Below are positions 12,601-24,742 of a stretch of 64,000 nt of DNA, piece after piece. A program made the position numbers and the translations under genes. Below the pieces are notes generated by a model. That model had not been told where the DNA came from and did no database searches. It was given only the letters and a program-made list of their open reading frames with translations. The DNA comes from Sisyra terminalis. Its lineage: Eukaryota; Arthropoda; Insecta; Neuroptera; Sisyridae. The number at the start of each line of letters is the position of its first letter. Within the stretch, counting starts at the first letter, position 1. Location of the stretch: assembly GCA_958496175.1 (NCBI GenBank), contig OY292278.1:48732001-48796000 (forward strand), written 5' to 3'.

Positions 12601-15370
12601 AGTTCCAAGTGTTGGTCTCCCTATATAATTTGAGGATTATTTATATGCTCCTCGGTTTCGATTTGAAAACAAAAAATATTAGATGAAAAAGTCTTAAGCC
12701 CAAGAATAATTTCAATTGCATTTTTTTCAGAGGAATCGACCTTATTTACGGTTCATTTTTACGGAATTTTTATGCACTTTTAAGTGGGGTTGATGGCATA
12801 TGATCCACATATCAAACAATTCGTAAAAACGCCTCATTAATATAAAGCGAAATTTGATTCACTAATGTGTGGATATTTTAGCACATTATGCACACAAGCG
12901 ACAATTCAGGTGTCGAAATTTTTTAATTTTTTTATTAAACAATTTTTCATGCAATATTTTTCTTCAAATCTAAATCAGGGCGTTACTATAAAATCTTCAA
13001 ATATTGTAGGGAAAACCGAACTTAAAATAAAATGCTTTGCACTTAAACCATTATCAAGTACGTATTTTTTTTTTGGAGTTTTTGTGGGGTAAATGGCATC
13101 TTAATCACACATTAAACAGCAATTACTTACTCTGGAAATATTCAAAAAAATTTATGGTATAATTTATGGATATGGTTACTAACATCGCACACCAAAAGAC
13201 AATATTTTTTGTCAAGAAAGATAGTGTTTTTCAAGGCAATTCACGTTAATTTTTTACGAAATTTTTTATGCACATTAATGAGGGATTGATGGCATTTGAT
13301 CCACATATCAAATAATTCGTACACACGTCTCTTGTATAGGAGGCAAAATTTGGTTCTCTATTGAGTGGGCTAATGTAGGGAAACCGAAACTTAAAACTTG
13401 TAATAAAATTAATTGAATCTAAACTTTGTTAAAGTACGTAATTTTTTTTGGAGTCTATGTGGAGTAAGTGGTATCTTAAGCACACATTAAACGGCATTAA
13501 CATACCTTGAAAATATGCAAGAAATTTTATTCCGAAATGAATGGATATGATTACAAACATCGCACATCAATACATTAACATTTTATTTTGAAGAAAAACA
13601 TAGTTTTCCAAGGAAATTTACTTTAATTTTTTACGAAATTTTATGCACATTTATCAGGGATGATATTGCATCTGATCCACATATCAATCAATTTGTAAGT
13701 ACGTCTCATTCATATAAGGCGAAATTTGATTCATAATGTGTAGATATTATTGCACATTATGCACACAAGCGACTATTTAAGTCTCCAATATTAAATATAT
13801 TAGTTTTTTTTTTTCACCACTTTATCATCATATTTTTTTTTCAAATCAACACCGATGAGTTAATATTTTATCCTCAAATTTTGTAGGGAATGCAAAACTT
13901 AAAACTTGCAATTAAATGATTTGCATTTAATCGTATTTCATGTACGTAAATTATTTAGAATTTTATATGGAGTGAGTGGTATCTTAAACACACATTAAAC
14001 AGCATTAATATACCCTGGGAATATGCAAGAACTTTTGTGCTAAAATGAATGGGACTACATATACTATAGACATCAAAACATAAAAATATTTTCAAGAAAA
14101 ACATAGTTTTTCATGGAAATTTGCGCTAATTTTCTACAAAAATTTTTATTCATATTTATGTGGGGTTGATGGTATCTGATCCACATATCAACAATTCATA
14201 AATCCGCCTCATTGAGAAGGCCAAATTTGATTCACTAATGCGTGGACATGATAGCATATTGTGCACACAAGCAACAATTAAAGTGCCGAATATTTTTCTT
14301 TAAATTTTAAATACCACTTATCAACCCATTTTCTTTAAATCGTCACCGGGGAGTAACTATTAAATTTTAAAATTTTGTAGAAGAAACAAAACTTAAAATT
14401 TGGATTAAAATGAATTGTAATTAATATTTTTTTAAACTACGTATTTTTTTTGGGAGTTTCTGTGGAGTAAATGGCATCTAAACCACACATAAAACAGCAT
14501 TGATATACTCTGAAAATATGCAAGAAATTTTATGTATAAATGAATGGATACGATTACAAATTTTCCACACCAAATCTTAGAAATTTTTTTCTCAAGAAAT
14601 ATATAGTTTTTCATTAAAAATTTTCCCAAAAAATGTTCAAGTTTTTTGTGTGCGATAAATGCAATCATATCCACACATTTATACATAAAATTTCTCGCAT
14701 AATTTCAGAGCATATTAATGCTGCCTAACGTGAGATTAAGATGTCACTTACTCCACAAAGAGTTCCGAAAAAATTACGTACTGAAAAATGTTGTTTATTT
14801 TATTTCATTTTTGAAATTTTGGTTTCCTCACAAAATTTGAGGAATAATTTGTTACTAAAAAAATATTAGATGACAAAGTGGTTAATTTGAAAAATTAAGA
14901 AATTTTTTTAAACTACGTAATTTTTTTGGGAGTTTCGGTGGAGTAAATGGCATCTCAACCACACATTAAACAGCTTTATCATACTCTAAAAATATGCAAG
15001 AAATTTTATGTATAAATATATGGATACGATAAAAAAATTTCACACCAAAGCTTAGAAAATTTTTTCTCAAGAAATATATAGTTTTTCATTAAAAATTTTC
15101 CAAAAAAATGTTCAAGTTTTTTGTGTGCGATATATGCAATCATATCCACACATTTATGCATAAATTTTTTCGCATAATTTCAGGACATACTAATGCTGCT
15201 TAACGTGTGATTAAGATGTCACTTACTCCACAGACAGTTCCGAAAAAAATACGCACTGAAAAATGTTGTTTATTTTATTTCATATTTGAAATTTTGAAGT
15301 CCTCACAAAATTTGAGGAATAAATTGTAACTAAAAAAATATTAGATGACAAAGTGTTTAATTTGAAAAAT
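9600..15370. repeat. 6-kb array of degenerate 0.4-1-kb units, each with an internal inverted repeat
   Basis: The marker TGTGGAGTAAATG(A/G)CATC recurs at about 9707, 10503, 11310, 12288, 13085, 13456, 13972, 14462 and 14936, so at least nine units with spacing of about 365-980 bp. In a full unit a left half (marker, CACACATTAAACAGCATTA, GGATATGATTACAAACATCG) is followed by its inverted complement (GTGTGCGAT.TATGCAATCATATCCACAC, TAATGTGTGATTAAGATGTC). A spacer with CATTGTGCACACAAGCGAC then joins it to the next unit. Units at 13085-14432 are shortened and lack most of the inverted half. No coding capacity. Confidence 0.9.
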
Positions 15371-15374
15371 TAAG

Positions 15375-15600
15375 AAAAAATATTCGACACTTTAATTGTC
15401 CGCTTGTGTGTACTATGTGTGATCATGTCCACGTATTAGTGCATTAAATTTCGCCTTCTTTCTAAAAGGCGTGTTTACAATTTGCCTGATATGTGGATCA
15501 GATGCCATCAAGCCCACATAAATGTACATAAAAATTTTCGTAAAAAATTATCGTAAATTGGAAAAAATCCAATTGAAATTATGTTAGTACTTAAGACTTA
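15375..15600. repeat. Inverted terminal segment closing the array
   Basis: This segment (TTCGACACTTTAATTGTCCGC through GTATGTACATAAAAATTTTCG-like sequence) is the reverse complement of the spacer part of the array unit, for example 13990-14290 and 12690-12915. The array therefore ends with a unit piece in opposite orientation, as the terminal inverted repeat of a large composite element would. Confidence 0.65.
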
Positions 15601-16226
15601 ATCTGGTTTGGCTTGGAGCAACGAATGTTGAGAGCAAAAAGAAATGTTAGAGATACAAGAAATTAAGAGATTAAGATCAGCTTTTGAGATAAGAGGGAAC
15701 GGGTGTGGTGCCCCTTTTAGAAATGATGAATAAACATTTACAATATTTATAACAAGAGCCTCTGAAAAAGTGCTTTACAAGAGTGAGTGTAAACAGAGCG
15801 TTGGGGGTCGCTGGTTTGGATTGGAAGCCTGTAATTCGGTAGCGTTTGAAGAAGCATGTAATTTGGATGTTGAACGAGCTTTGTTTGGGGGGCCGAAAGA
15901 GCCCCCTCGAACTGTACAATAATAGGGGGCCGATGGCCTAGGCGGAGTTTGTACGCCAAATGTTTGTGAGTGGTTGGCCGAGCGTGCCTGGTTGGCTCCA
16001 CCTCGATATCGTCACTTTCCAGTCGCCAGCATCTCGCCAAAGGACTGCAGTAACATTTTGAACGTCGCACGCGGCACCAACCGACCGATATCCTCGCGAG
16101 ACTGTTGAGCGACGCGCGATATACTCATTAGATACTCATTGTGGACGTAGTGTGAGGTTTTTGGTGGTTGTGGGGTGCACTTTGGACTCAGTGGGGTTTG
16201 TAAACGGCTTCAAAATTAATTTCAAC
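15600..16226 (+). promoter_or_regulatory. Probable promoter and 5'UTR of the CBF-beta gene
   Basis: Composition shifts abruptly from AT-rich repeat to GC-richer single-copy DNA with many CpGs (for example around 15930-16130), directly before the first coding exon. An in-frame TGA at 16059-16061 closes the reading frame upstream, and no ATG lies in frame between it and 16227. Two TCATT motifs (16125-16129 and 16136-16140) resemble insect initiators, but no TATA box is placed convincingly. The start site is therefore not fixed. Confidence 0.6.
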
Positions 16227-16403
16227 ATGCATGCGATGAACGACCCGGCCGCCGCCCTGGCCGGGATGCTCCCGTTCGACTCAATCGGGCTCTACGAACA
16301 ACCGAAACCTAGGTTTATCTTCAAAATGCCACGTGTTGTACCTGACCAAAAAGCCAAATTCGAATCGGACGAACTCTTCAGACGGCTCAGCCGAGAAAGC
16401 GAG
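16227..16403 (+). CDS. Bgb: Core-binding factor beta subunit (Big brother/Brother homologue), first coding exon
   Basis: Encodes residues 1-59. The protein binds the Runt domain of RUNX-family transcription factors (Runt, Lozenge in flies) in the nucleus, raising DNA affinity without touching DNA itself. Residues 1-33 form an N-terminal extension containing LPFDSIGLYEQPKPRFIFK, a block I recall from the fly proteins and absent from the vertebrate one. Residues 34-59 start MPRVVPDQKAKFESDELF and match the vertebrate N-terminus. ATG 16227 is the first in-frame ATG after the TGA at 16059; a second in-frame ATG follows three codons later. The exon ends GAG|GTAACC at 16403/16404, phase 0, equivalent to human residue 26. 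GC content is far above the surrounding intron. Confidence 0.95.
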
Positions 16404-16687
16404 GTAACCCTAAATTTTACATTTTCACTCCAGCAACCCTTAAAACCAGAGGTTGATTGCCAAAACAGTCAAAAAAACTCCGGGTTTCACCAGTGGGAAC
16501 CATATACATTTTTGGATTAGAAATTTCCATGAAAGTAGTCATTTTGGACACCCCTGGTTTTATTTCAATAGTTTTACAGTTACTCACTAAATCTCGATTT
16601 GTTTATATCTCCCTAAAGCTCAACAACAATATGTCCTAGAAAGCTGAAATTTTGCACTCTAGATAGGTATGGCATTTAATTATGCCA

Positions 16688-18553
16688 CTGCATGGTGAGG
16701 GATGTAGTCAAAAAATTTTTTATTCCAAATTAATCATTGAAACTTTTCATATTTTTTAATCAAAATTTCGTAAAACTTTCATCACAAAAATCAATGATCA
16801 TGATCAATTTTCGCCTGGATTTTTAGTGTAACGTCATTGTCTTGATTTTTTGCTCATTTAAAGATGCCAATTGAAAACTCTGCGGTGTAAAATTTAAAGC
16901 ACATTTTTAGTCTTTTCAACTGATATGATATTTTTCTTAAATATTTGATCAATCAATTTAAAATTTTATAAAAATCTATTTAATTTGGAAGTATGTAAAA
17001 TATTGGCTTATAGAAGATGTACGTGTAAAAGAAAATCCCTGAAAGGGGGCACCCTCAAAGAAATATAATTGGTGCATAAATAAAAATGTTACGGAAGATT
17101 TAAAGTGAATATTTTGTCTAAATAAATTTTAACCAAAATAAAGGGCTGCAGTTTAAACTGAGCCAAAAAAATCGACAATTTTGAAAAGTATATCGAAAAT
17201 ATTTTTCAAGGTGACAAAAAAAAATTATCGGGAAGGTTTGAGCCCTTAATATTGATATTAAGAGGTCTATCATCTTTAATTTCGATTTTTTATTTGTACT
17301 TTCATTTTTGCGTCAATGCTGTCAAACTATTAAGGTAAAAAAATGCATCTGCAAACATATTTATAGAAAATTAAATTACCTACCAAAAAGGTCTCATTGA
17401 AAATTTTTGTCAGGCACGCCGTTTCCGAATAATCAAGCTTCAGACATTGATATAATTTTTAGATTTATCTTCTTTATTTTGGAATTTTGTAACTAAAGAA
17501 CAAATAAATATATAGAAAGAAACCATGTAGATTCTTAAAGGAAATTTAATACTCTACAAAAAAGGTCTCTTAACGTTTTAACATAAAACCACTTTTTCTA
17601 AAGTAATTCACAATTAAAGTTGAGGGAACAATTAAATTATGGTTTTTTTCGTCGTTGAACCAATTTGGAAAGAGTGATTTTATGTAAAAATTTTAAGATA
17701 CCTTTTTTGTAGAGCATTAAATTATCTTTAAGAATCTATATTGTTCATTTCTATATGTTCATTTGTTCGTTAATTACAAATTTCCAAAATAAAGAAGATA
17801 AATCTAAAAATTATATCAATGTCTAAAGCTTGATTATTCGGAAACGGCGTATCTAGCGAAAATTTTCAAAGAAATGATTTTTGTAAGGAATTTAATTTTC
17901 TATAAATATAAGTGTAGATAATTTTTTTTACCTTGATAGTTTGACAGCATTGACGCAAAAATGAAAGCACAAATAAAAAATCGAAATTAAAGATGATAGA
18001 CCTCTTAATATTAATATTAAGGGCTCAAAGCTTCCTGATTTTTTTTTTTGTCACCTTGAACAATATTTTTGATATACTTAAAAGAAAATTAAAATTTTTT
18101 TGGCCCAGTCTAAATTGAAGCCTGTATTTTGGTTAAAATTTACTTAGACAAAATCGTTTATTACTGACAAATGATCTTAAATCTTCCGTAACATTATTAT
18201 TTATACACCAATTATATTTCTTTGAGGGTTGCCTCCTTTCAGGGGTTTTCTTTTAAACGTACATCTTTAGTATGCCAATATTTTACAGACTTCCAAATTA
18301 GGTAATTCCTATAAAATTTAAAATTTTATAGTAAACATATCAGTTGAAAAGACTAAAAATGTGTTTTAAATTTTATACCGCAGAGTTTTCAATTGGCATC
18401 TTTAAATGAGCAAAAAATCAAGGCAATGATGTTACACTAAAAATCCGGGCAAAAATTGATCAAGATCATTGATTTTTCTGATGGAAAAAAATGGAAAGTT
18501 TCAATAACTAATTTGGAATAAAAAAATTTTGGCTACGTCCCTCACCATGCAAT
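16688..18553. mobile_element. 1.87-kb long palindrome in intron 1, with foldback family B (copy B1) at its centre
   Basis: Two arms of about 930 bp are inverted copies. GCATGGTGAGGGATGTAG at 16690 is matched in reverse at 18536-18552 (CTACGTCCCTCACCATGC). AACTCTGCGGTGTAAAATTT (16877) pairs with the region near 18370-18390, and GATTTAAAGTGAATATTTTG (17098) with that near 18150-18185. The inner 17153-18123 is family B: tips TTAAACTGAGCCAAAAAAAT and its reverse, with 22-bp palindromes at 17243-17264 (one mismatch) and 18002-18023. The loop is near 17620-17640. No transposase ORF. It starts about 285 bp after exon 1. Confidence 0.8.
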
Positions 18554-21500
18554 GACCAGCCCGCCCCTGTTGAAAATCTCATTAAGGTATTAAGACTTCC
18601 GGACTTCTCAAAACCGAACTCTATCATTACGAAAAGGCTCCAGTTTTTCAGTCAAGGCCACAATCTTATAATTTTGCATCTCGAGGTCTTTCTGATCCAT
18701 TGACAAAGACCGACTGCACAAATAATGCACCCAGCCAATTAGTGGGGTTGAAAATTTTTTAATTGGAATTGCACAAAGAACCCCCTGGAGATTTTCTTGA
18801 AAAATTAAAATAATGGGAAATTCGTGGAAATATGATTAATGAGTTTTCGATAATTTAATTAGATAAATATTTATATTGCATTGGTTTGACAAACTATTCG
18901 TAGAAATAATGAAAAATTTAATTGAGTAATTATTGATATATTTGTCCGAAATATTTTTTTGTGCAACAAAAGGTTTCACTAATTATTTTCTTGGTAAATT
19001 AGTTCGAGGAACTCGGTTGATTGATTTAAGAAAAATTATTGGAAAAATATTTTTTTTTTATGATTGCAGGCTTGAAATTTTCTTGGGACTTATATCATTC
19101 AAATATTTAACTGTTGAGCTTTGTAATGTTTGACATAAATCACTTTAATGTTCATTTAAATAAACTTTGCTTTTAATTTCTTTAGAACATTGCTCGTAAA
19201 TTGTCTTTATATATTTATTTGTTTAGGAGTTCCACTGAAACGATGTTTTATTGGAATTTGTAATGAAAGTCAAACGGAAGAATGCAGAGAATATTGAGTA
19301 AAATTTTGAAGAGTTTCTGTGGATTTTCCATTGAATTTTCTGGGGAAACTCATCATTTTTGAATGGGCTTTCTAAGTGTGAAAAATCAAGGAAAATTTTG
19401 GCTACAAAAATTTTTCCTTGAATGAATATCTTTTTAGAATAGAAATTGAAATGGAAATCATTTCAACATTTTAATGATTTCGATAGAAATCAATTTCGGT
19501 GTTAAATAATAATTTTTTCTTTTAATCGATCATTTTTGATTAGAAATGTACCTAAAGCTTTATATAACATCTTTTTTCTGAGAAGAAGCTTTTTAAGTTT
19601 TATATCCTCGTTTTATATAAAATTATTTCTTCATTTTTGGGCAATCGCTTTTTCCAAATCAAAATGGATAACCAACAATCAAAGGAAAAACTTGACCACT
19701 CGTGGGTACCTCAGAGATCGGTATTGGGTCCAATTCTTAATCCTTAATTCTATTTCACCAAAACTGATTTTGGTAGAAAATTCTATAGAAAACTTCTTAA
19801 ATTTTGATTGATTTTCCTTTAACGTTATCCGTTCAAATTTCCATTTTAAAAAGACATTCAATCTTGGAAAATTCGGTAAAGTTCCACTGTATTTATTCAA
19901 CATTTTCATATAAAATTTTCCTTGGTTTTTCAGATTTACGGAGCCTATTTCAATATAAATTTAAATCAAATTTTCTTGTTTATGTTTAGTAATGTAAATA
20001 TTTCATAATAAATTTTTAATAAAAATTATTTGTGAAGAAAACTTAAAAAAAAATTGCATTCATATAAACAGAAAATCTTTACCAATTTTTTTTCGTTAAA
20101 CCGCAAGTTTGAGCCCAAAAAAAAAGCGACACAATCTTTACATTTACAAAAATTTATTTTTAACTTTTTCCGAGAATTTCGTGTTACATAATTTGGTCAT
20201 TTGCTTTAAAAATTATGTTTCTACCCAAAATTTTTGTACACATTTTTGGTCCCACTTAATCTGATAACTCTATTCTATAAATTTTGTTGGTAAAAAATAT
20301 TATTGCATTTGATTGTTTTCCCTGTAAAATTTGTAAGTGGGAAAATTTACTAGAAATATTCAACAGAAAATAAAATTATGGATGCAAATATAAAACTTCC
20401 TAATTAAAGTAGATTTGAACGAATTTAATTGATAGAATTTGTCAAACATTCCCATTTAAGTTGCATATTGAATTTTATGAGGAAAACTTTAACGGAGAAA
20501 AATTAAAATTTCTTATAAGGAAAACCTTTTGCCTTTATTAAATCCAACACTTCGGAATCAGAAAAATGGGTTTTTCCTGTTAATTTCTACAATTTCTTTT
20601 TCAATGTCATAATTCTAAAAATTCTATTCTCTTTAAAAACATGCCCAAAAATTTATTGTTTCAAATATTGAAATTATATTAAAAAAAAATAGTTTTTCCT
20701 GTTATATGTTTTACTTTTTGGTTTTTCCTGCGTATATTTCCTAAAGTATCAGTAAATTTATATTTTTTGTGTATGGTTTTTCCATATCAACAATTTCATA
20801 TAATCAAAATTCCAACCATACATATTTGTGTACAAATTAATAATTATTTTTGTGTATTTATCTTTTACAAACATTACATATATATCAAGCAATATCTTCC
20901 AAGAAATTAATTGATTATTTATAGTAGGAATATTTCTCAATATTGATATAAGTCCTCTTATCACATTTTTGTCATTAAAATAATTTTGCCGTTATAAATG
21001 AGATGAATGAATGAATCATCGAATATCAACTGTAACATTTTATGTACAAAGTTATTATAAGAATAACAAACATTATAAATTAATTCTATTTTATATAAAT
21101 TCATTAATTTCTTTAAAAAGATTTGCAACACCATGGACCGTGGAAAAAATTATGAAATTTTTAGAGATTTCCAAATCGACGAATATCATAAGTTGAAAAG
21201 TTTGCCATATTGATTTATTAAAAAAGCTTTAATTTTTCTTTTATCCTACAAACCAAATACTCAAAGAAAAAAGCTCAGTTTTGGTAAAAATTTAATTTTA
21301 TAAAGCTCACATTTAAATTAAAATTTGTAGATGTGGGATGTGAAAAAATGGATCCTAGTTAAATCCATTATTTCACTTGATCTTCTAGTAGCATACTTTT
21401 GAATCCCTATTTATCAAAATAAATCTTTTCACTATCCAAATTGGTATGTAAAGAATTTTTAATGTTAATTTTAAGACTATTCTTCACGGACGAAAAATAT

Positions 21501-21620
21501 TGACTCCCAATACTCGCAACAGGGCTACTTTTCGACCAATGATTTCAAATGATACATATAAATGTTTAAATGATTTTTCGCCTAGATTCTAGATTTTCTG
21601 GCCATTTATTTATCAATTAG
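18554..21620. other. Intron 1, AT-rich stretch without recognised features
   Basis: Only short frames. The pair at 19679-19909 (minus) and 19536-19811 (plus) overlap in antisense and show no family motif. A short less AT-rich patch at 18560-18740 has no coding frame. Confidence 0.45.
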
Positions 21621-23122
21621 TCTTCGGGTATAATTAATTTACTTTCCTATCGTCAACAGCAATAACTTGATTTTTCTTTCCTTCTGCGTAATTTCCAAAA
21701 TAATTTTTTTTTATTTCAAAACTCCGCCAATATATAAGAGAATTAAGAAGATAAAATAGGGCCCCCAAAATCTGGGGACCCGAAAGCGTTTTTTCTAGTA
21801 CCTTGTTGAGGTACACTATCTTATTCTGGATTTAAATACCAATAATCCTAAAAACAAATAATTCGACAAATAAGATTTGTCCATGATTTTCTTAATCACA
21901 ATATTATACTAATTAAATTTATCATTTCACTTTTGCTCACGCTTGCCAATATGGGGAAGGAAATGTAAGAGGAAAATGAAAAAAATATATTCTTAACACA
22001 TTGAAATTCATCACTAAACTATTCCAAGAAAATGATTTTTTCTCAATTTCAGAAAACTGAGTTAATTCTATGAAAATGAGGCAGTTTCCTCCCGCTTTTC
22101 CCTCTTGCCTCGCTTACGTATCTTCCTCAAAATATTGCTATAAAATTCCATGTCCACTTTTCAAATGCACTAAATTTCTTAACTTTTCTCAACCTTAATT
22201 ACTTTAATACTGAATTATTAATCCTGATTAATTACTGAAATATTATTGGCATTTTCCAGACTTTCAAAATAGGAGCATGGAAAAGGAGGAAAAGCTTGCC
22301 ATAAATTTCGCTACAAAATTTTCAAAAAACGACTCTTGGGGGAAAAAAAGATTAAATTTTGGTTTAATATTTGATAGAATAATTTGATTTGCGTCATTTC
22401 AATTAATCGGGCGAGGAAAAGGGGATAGTTGCATTTTAGAAATGTTTTTTAGAAATTCTAAGAAATGAACTTTACCATGAGGTATCCAAGTGCAACTTTG
22501 GTATCTCCGTGGATCGGAACCATTAAATTTAACTCTCTTCTACATCTCGTAAAATTGTAGGCAAAATAAAGAACAATAATATAGTTAAATTATAATACAA
22601 AGAAATGCCTATTGCATAAGATTTAGAAGTTTTTGTCAGAAGCACAATAAGTGTTGAGGCACACTACTTCATCCTGGATATAAATGCCATTATTATCCTA
22701 AAAAAATAATTCTAATCATTTTCCTAATCACATTATTATACTTATGTAACTTATTATTTCACTTTTGCTCACGCTTGCCAATATGGGGAAGGAAATGTAA
22801 GAGGAAAATGAAAAAATAATATATTCTTAACACATTGAAATTTTTCACTAAACTATTCCAAGAAAATGTTTTTTTCTCAATTTCAGATAACTGAGTTAAT
22901 TCTATGAAAATGAGGCATTTTCCTCCCCCCTTTTTCCTCTTGTCCACTTTTCAAATGCACTAAATTTCTTAACTTTCCTCAACCTGATTAATTACTGAAA
23001 TATTATTGGCGTTTTCCAGACTTTCAAGATAAGAGTATGGAAAAGGAGGAAAAGCTTACTATAAATTTTTACAAAAATGACTCTTGGGGAAAAAAAGGTT
23101 ATATTTTGGTTTAATATTCATA

Positions 23123-23271
23123 ACATTGTTATTGTTGCTATTGATTGTTAAAAATCTATTTTGTACTAATACAGCACTAATCTACTGGGACTAGTGCTTA
23201 CATGTGATTGTCTTTGGATTGAATGCACTTATTGCAACCCTATGCAGATTATGCAATTTATTTGAAAAAAA
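23123..23271 (+). mobile_element. Short retroposon with A-rich 3' end and 10-bp target duplication
   Basis: A 149-bp insertion in the second family-C unit, flanked by AATATTCATA at 23113-23122 and 23272-23281. Its 3' end is TTTATTTGAAAAAAAA, and the first C unit has the uninterrupted site (TTTAATATTTGATAGAATAA near 22362). It is either a SINE or the 5'-truncated 3' end of a LINE. The same 3' end recurs in reverse at 28808-28883. No tRNA-like A/B boxes were identified. Confidence 0.75.
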
Positions 23272-23379
23272 AATATTCATATGATAGAATAATTTGATTT
23301 GAGTCATTCCAATTAACCGGGTGATTTAAGGGAGAGAAATGCATTGTTTTTACAGATTCCAAAAAATGAACTTCACTAT

Positions 23380-23533
23380 CAAGGTTTGTAAATTACACAG
23401 GTTGCTCCATTAGAAAAAAAAAATGACGTCATTCGAAGAATTTTGAAATTGATCACTCTGAAGATATGTACGAATTTCTTCTGGGTACTTCACGTAGCCA
23501 CCATGAGGCCACCTGTGTATTTTATAAACCTTG
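23380..23533. mobile_element. MITE with ~25-bp TIRs and 9-bp target duplication, copy 1
   Basis: Begins CAAGGTTTGTAAATTACACA and ends with the near reverse complement (TGTGTATTTTATAAACCTTG), 154 bp in all. Flanked by CTTCACTAT at 23371-23379 and 23534-23542. The first family-C unit has an empty site (GAACTTTACCATGAGGTATC near 22469). A 9-bp duplication is usual for Mutator-like elements; assignment is by that feature only. Confidence 0.85.
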
Positions 23534-24143
23534 CTTCACTATGAGGTATCCAAGGCCAATTTTGGTATTTCCGTGGATCAGAACCATTATGGGCCAGTAC
23601 AAAGTACAATCCCAGTAGAAAATGCAACTTTATGGGAATATTGGCATCTATAGAAGGGACATGAGCCGATTTTATTGATTTTCTATAGATTTTAATTGGA
23701 TTTTTGCTAATAAATTGGTCTATAATGGTTCTGATTTACGATAACGTATCTAATCCACGAAAATGCCGTAACTTTTACGTGGTCTCTGATTAAATCAACC
23801 CTTAGTAAGAATTGATAAGTTTACTAAATTTTTAGTACTTAATCGGGATTTTTCTTCAGGGAATTATTTCAATCAAAACAATTAACCCCGGGAATCATAA
23901 CCATTTTTTATTTTCCCAAGGTTTAAAATAATAATGATTAAGAGAAAGTTTTAAATCATACATTCCTAATTTTGGACCTTAAAAGTAAATTTTCCATGAA
24001 TTAAATATGTAAATTTATTGACTAATGTTTGTTAAATTAAGAAAAGTCTATTGGCGGGTAAGAGGAATTCGCTGGAAATCATTCGCATAAATTTGTTGCA
24101 TTCAATAAAAGTAAAAAGATATTTTTTTTAAATTAATATTTTT

Positions 24144-24742
24144 AGATGATAAAATTCAGATCTCACCATTTATTTTTTTAAATAAGAAGACAATTCAGGT
24201 TGTTTAAGATCGGTTTTTTTCTTTAATATTTTTAATATTATATTAGCTACGTTTCGTAACTTCTTCAGGCTTCTATAAAAATTTAAAATAACTACAAAAT
24301 ATGTCAGTCATACATAAATTTCAAAACTGAATTAAATAATTAAATTGAAAATATTTTATTTTTGTGAATCAAGGTATTTTATTAATTAATTTTATTATTT
24401 ATAACAATATCTCTTAAAATATTTTATTTTTGTGAAAAAAGGTATTTTATTAATTAATTTTATTATTTATAACAATATCTCTTAAAATATTTGTCATATT
24501 TTGAAATTTTGAGTTAGTTATTATTATTTAATTACAAATATTTTACATGTATATTATTATAGTTTTGAAATTTATGTATGATTGACATATTTTGTAAGTA
24601 TTTTAATTTTTTATAGAAGCCTGATGAAGTTACGATACGTAACGAAACGTAGCTAATTGAATAGTAAAAATATTAAATAAAAAAAACCAATCTTAAACAA
24701 CCTGAATTGTCTTCTTATTTAAAAAAATTAATATTTTTATTG
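24144..24742. mobile_element. Inverted-repeat element family D, copy D1, with hammerhead-like core
   Basis: The left arm (AAATAAGAAGACAATTCAGG from 24181) and right arm (ending TTGTCTTCTTATTTAAAA near 24725) are inverted. The right arm holds CTGATGAAG, then a perfect hairpin TTACG/CGTAA with loop ATA, then GAAACGTAGC at 24621-24654. The left arm has the reverse of this with the hairpin deleted (24245-24270). Between the arms a stretch with TTTTATTTTTGTGAA.CAAGG is tandemly duplicated near 24352-24485. Copies D2 and D3 lie at 51642 and 53867. Confidence 0.75.

Larger units (their letters stand above)
21620..23610. repeat. Family-C repeat array, first block (about two units)
   Basis: Two copies of a unit of about 850-1000 bp. 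Markers repeat in the same order: GTTGAGG(T/C)ACACTA at about 21804 and 22653, TTGCTCACGCTTGCCAATATGGGGAAGG at about 21935 and 22767, AACACATTGAAATT, ACTCTTGGGGG near 22333 and 23081, and TGAGGTATCCAAG near 22477 and 23541. The second copy carries a 149-bp insertion and a 154-bp MITE, which the first copy lacks. Family C recurs at 30480-33150 in intron 2. No coding frame is conserved between copies. Confidence 0.85.

Noticed and set aside
9600..15600. CRISPR-like array of repeats
   Set aside because: Units are hundreds of bases long, degenerate and in eukaryotic DNA; no short direct repeats with unique spacers.
15747..16070. Two minus-strand frames over the 5'UTR region
   Set aside because: They exist because the promoter and 5'UTR is GC-rich; no domain, antisense to the gene.
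16152..16226. N-terminal extension starting at GTG 16152, in frame with exon 1
   Set aside because: No ATG in frame before 16227 and the added residues do not resemble the family; ATG 16227 is preferred.
16404..16520. Read-through of exon 1 into the intron
   Set aside because: The family match stops exactly at the GTAACC donor and resumes at 29650.
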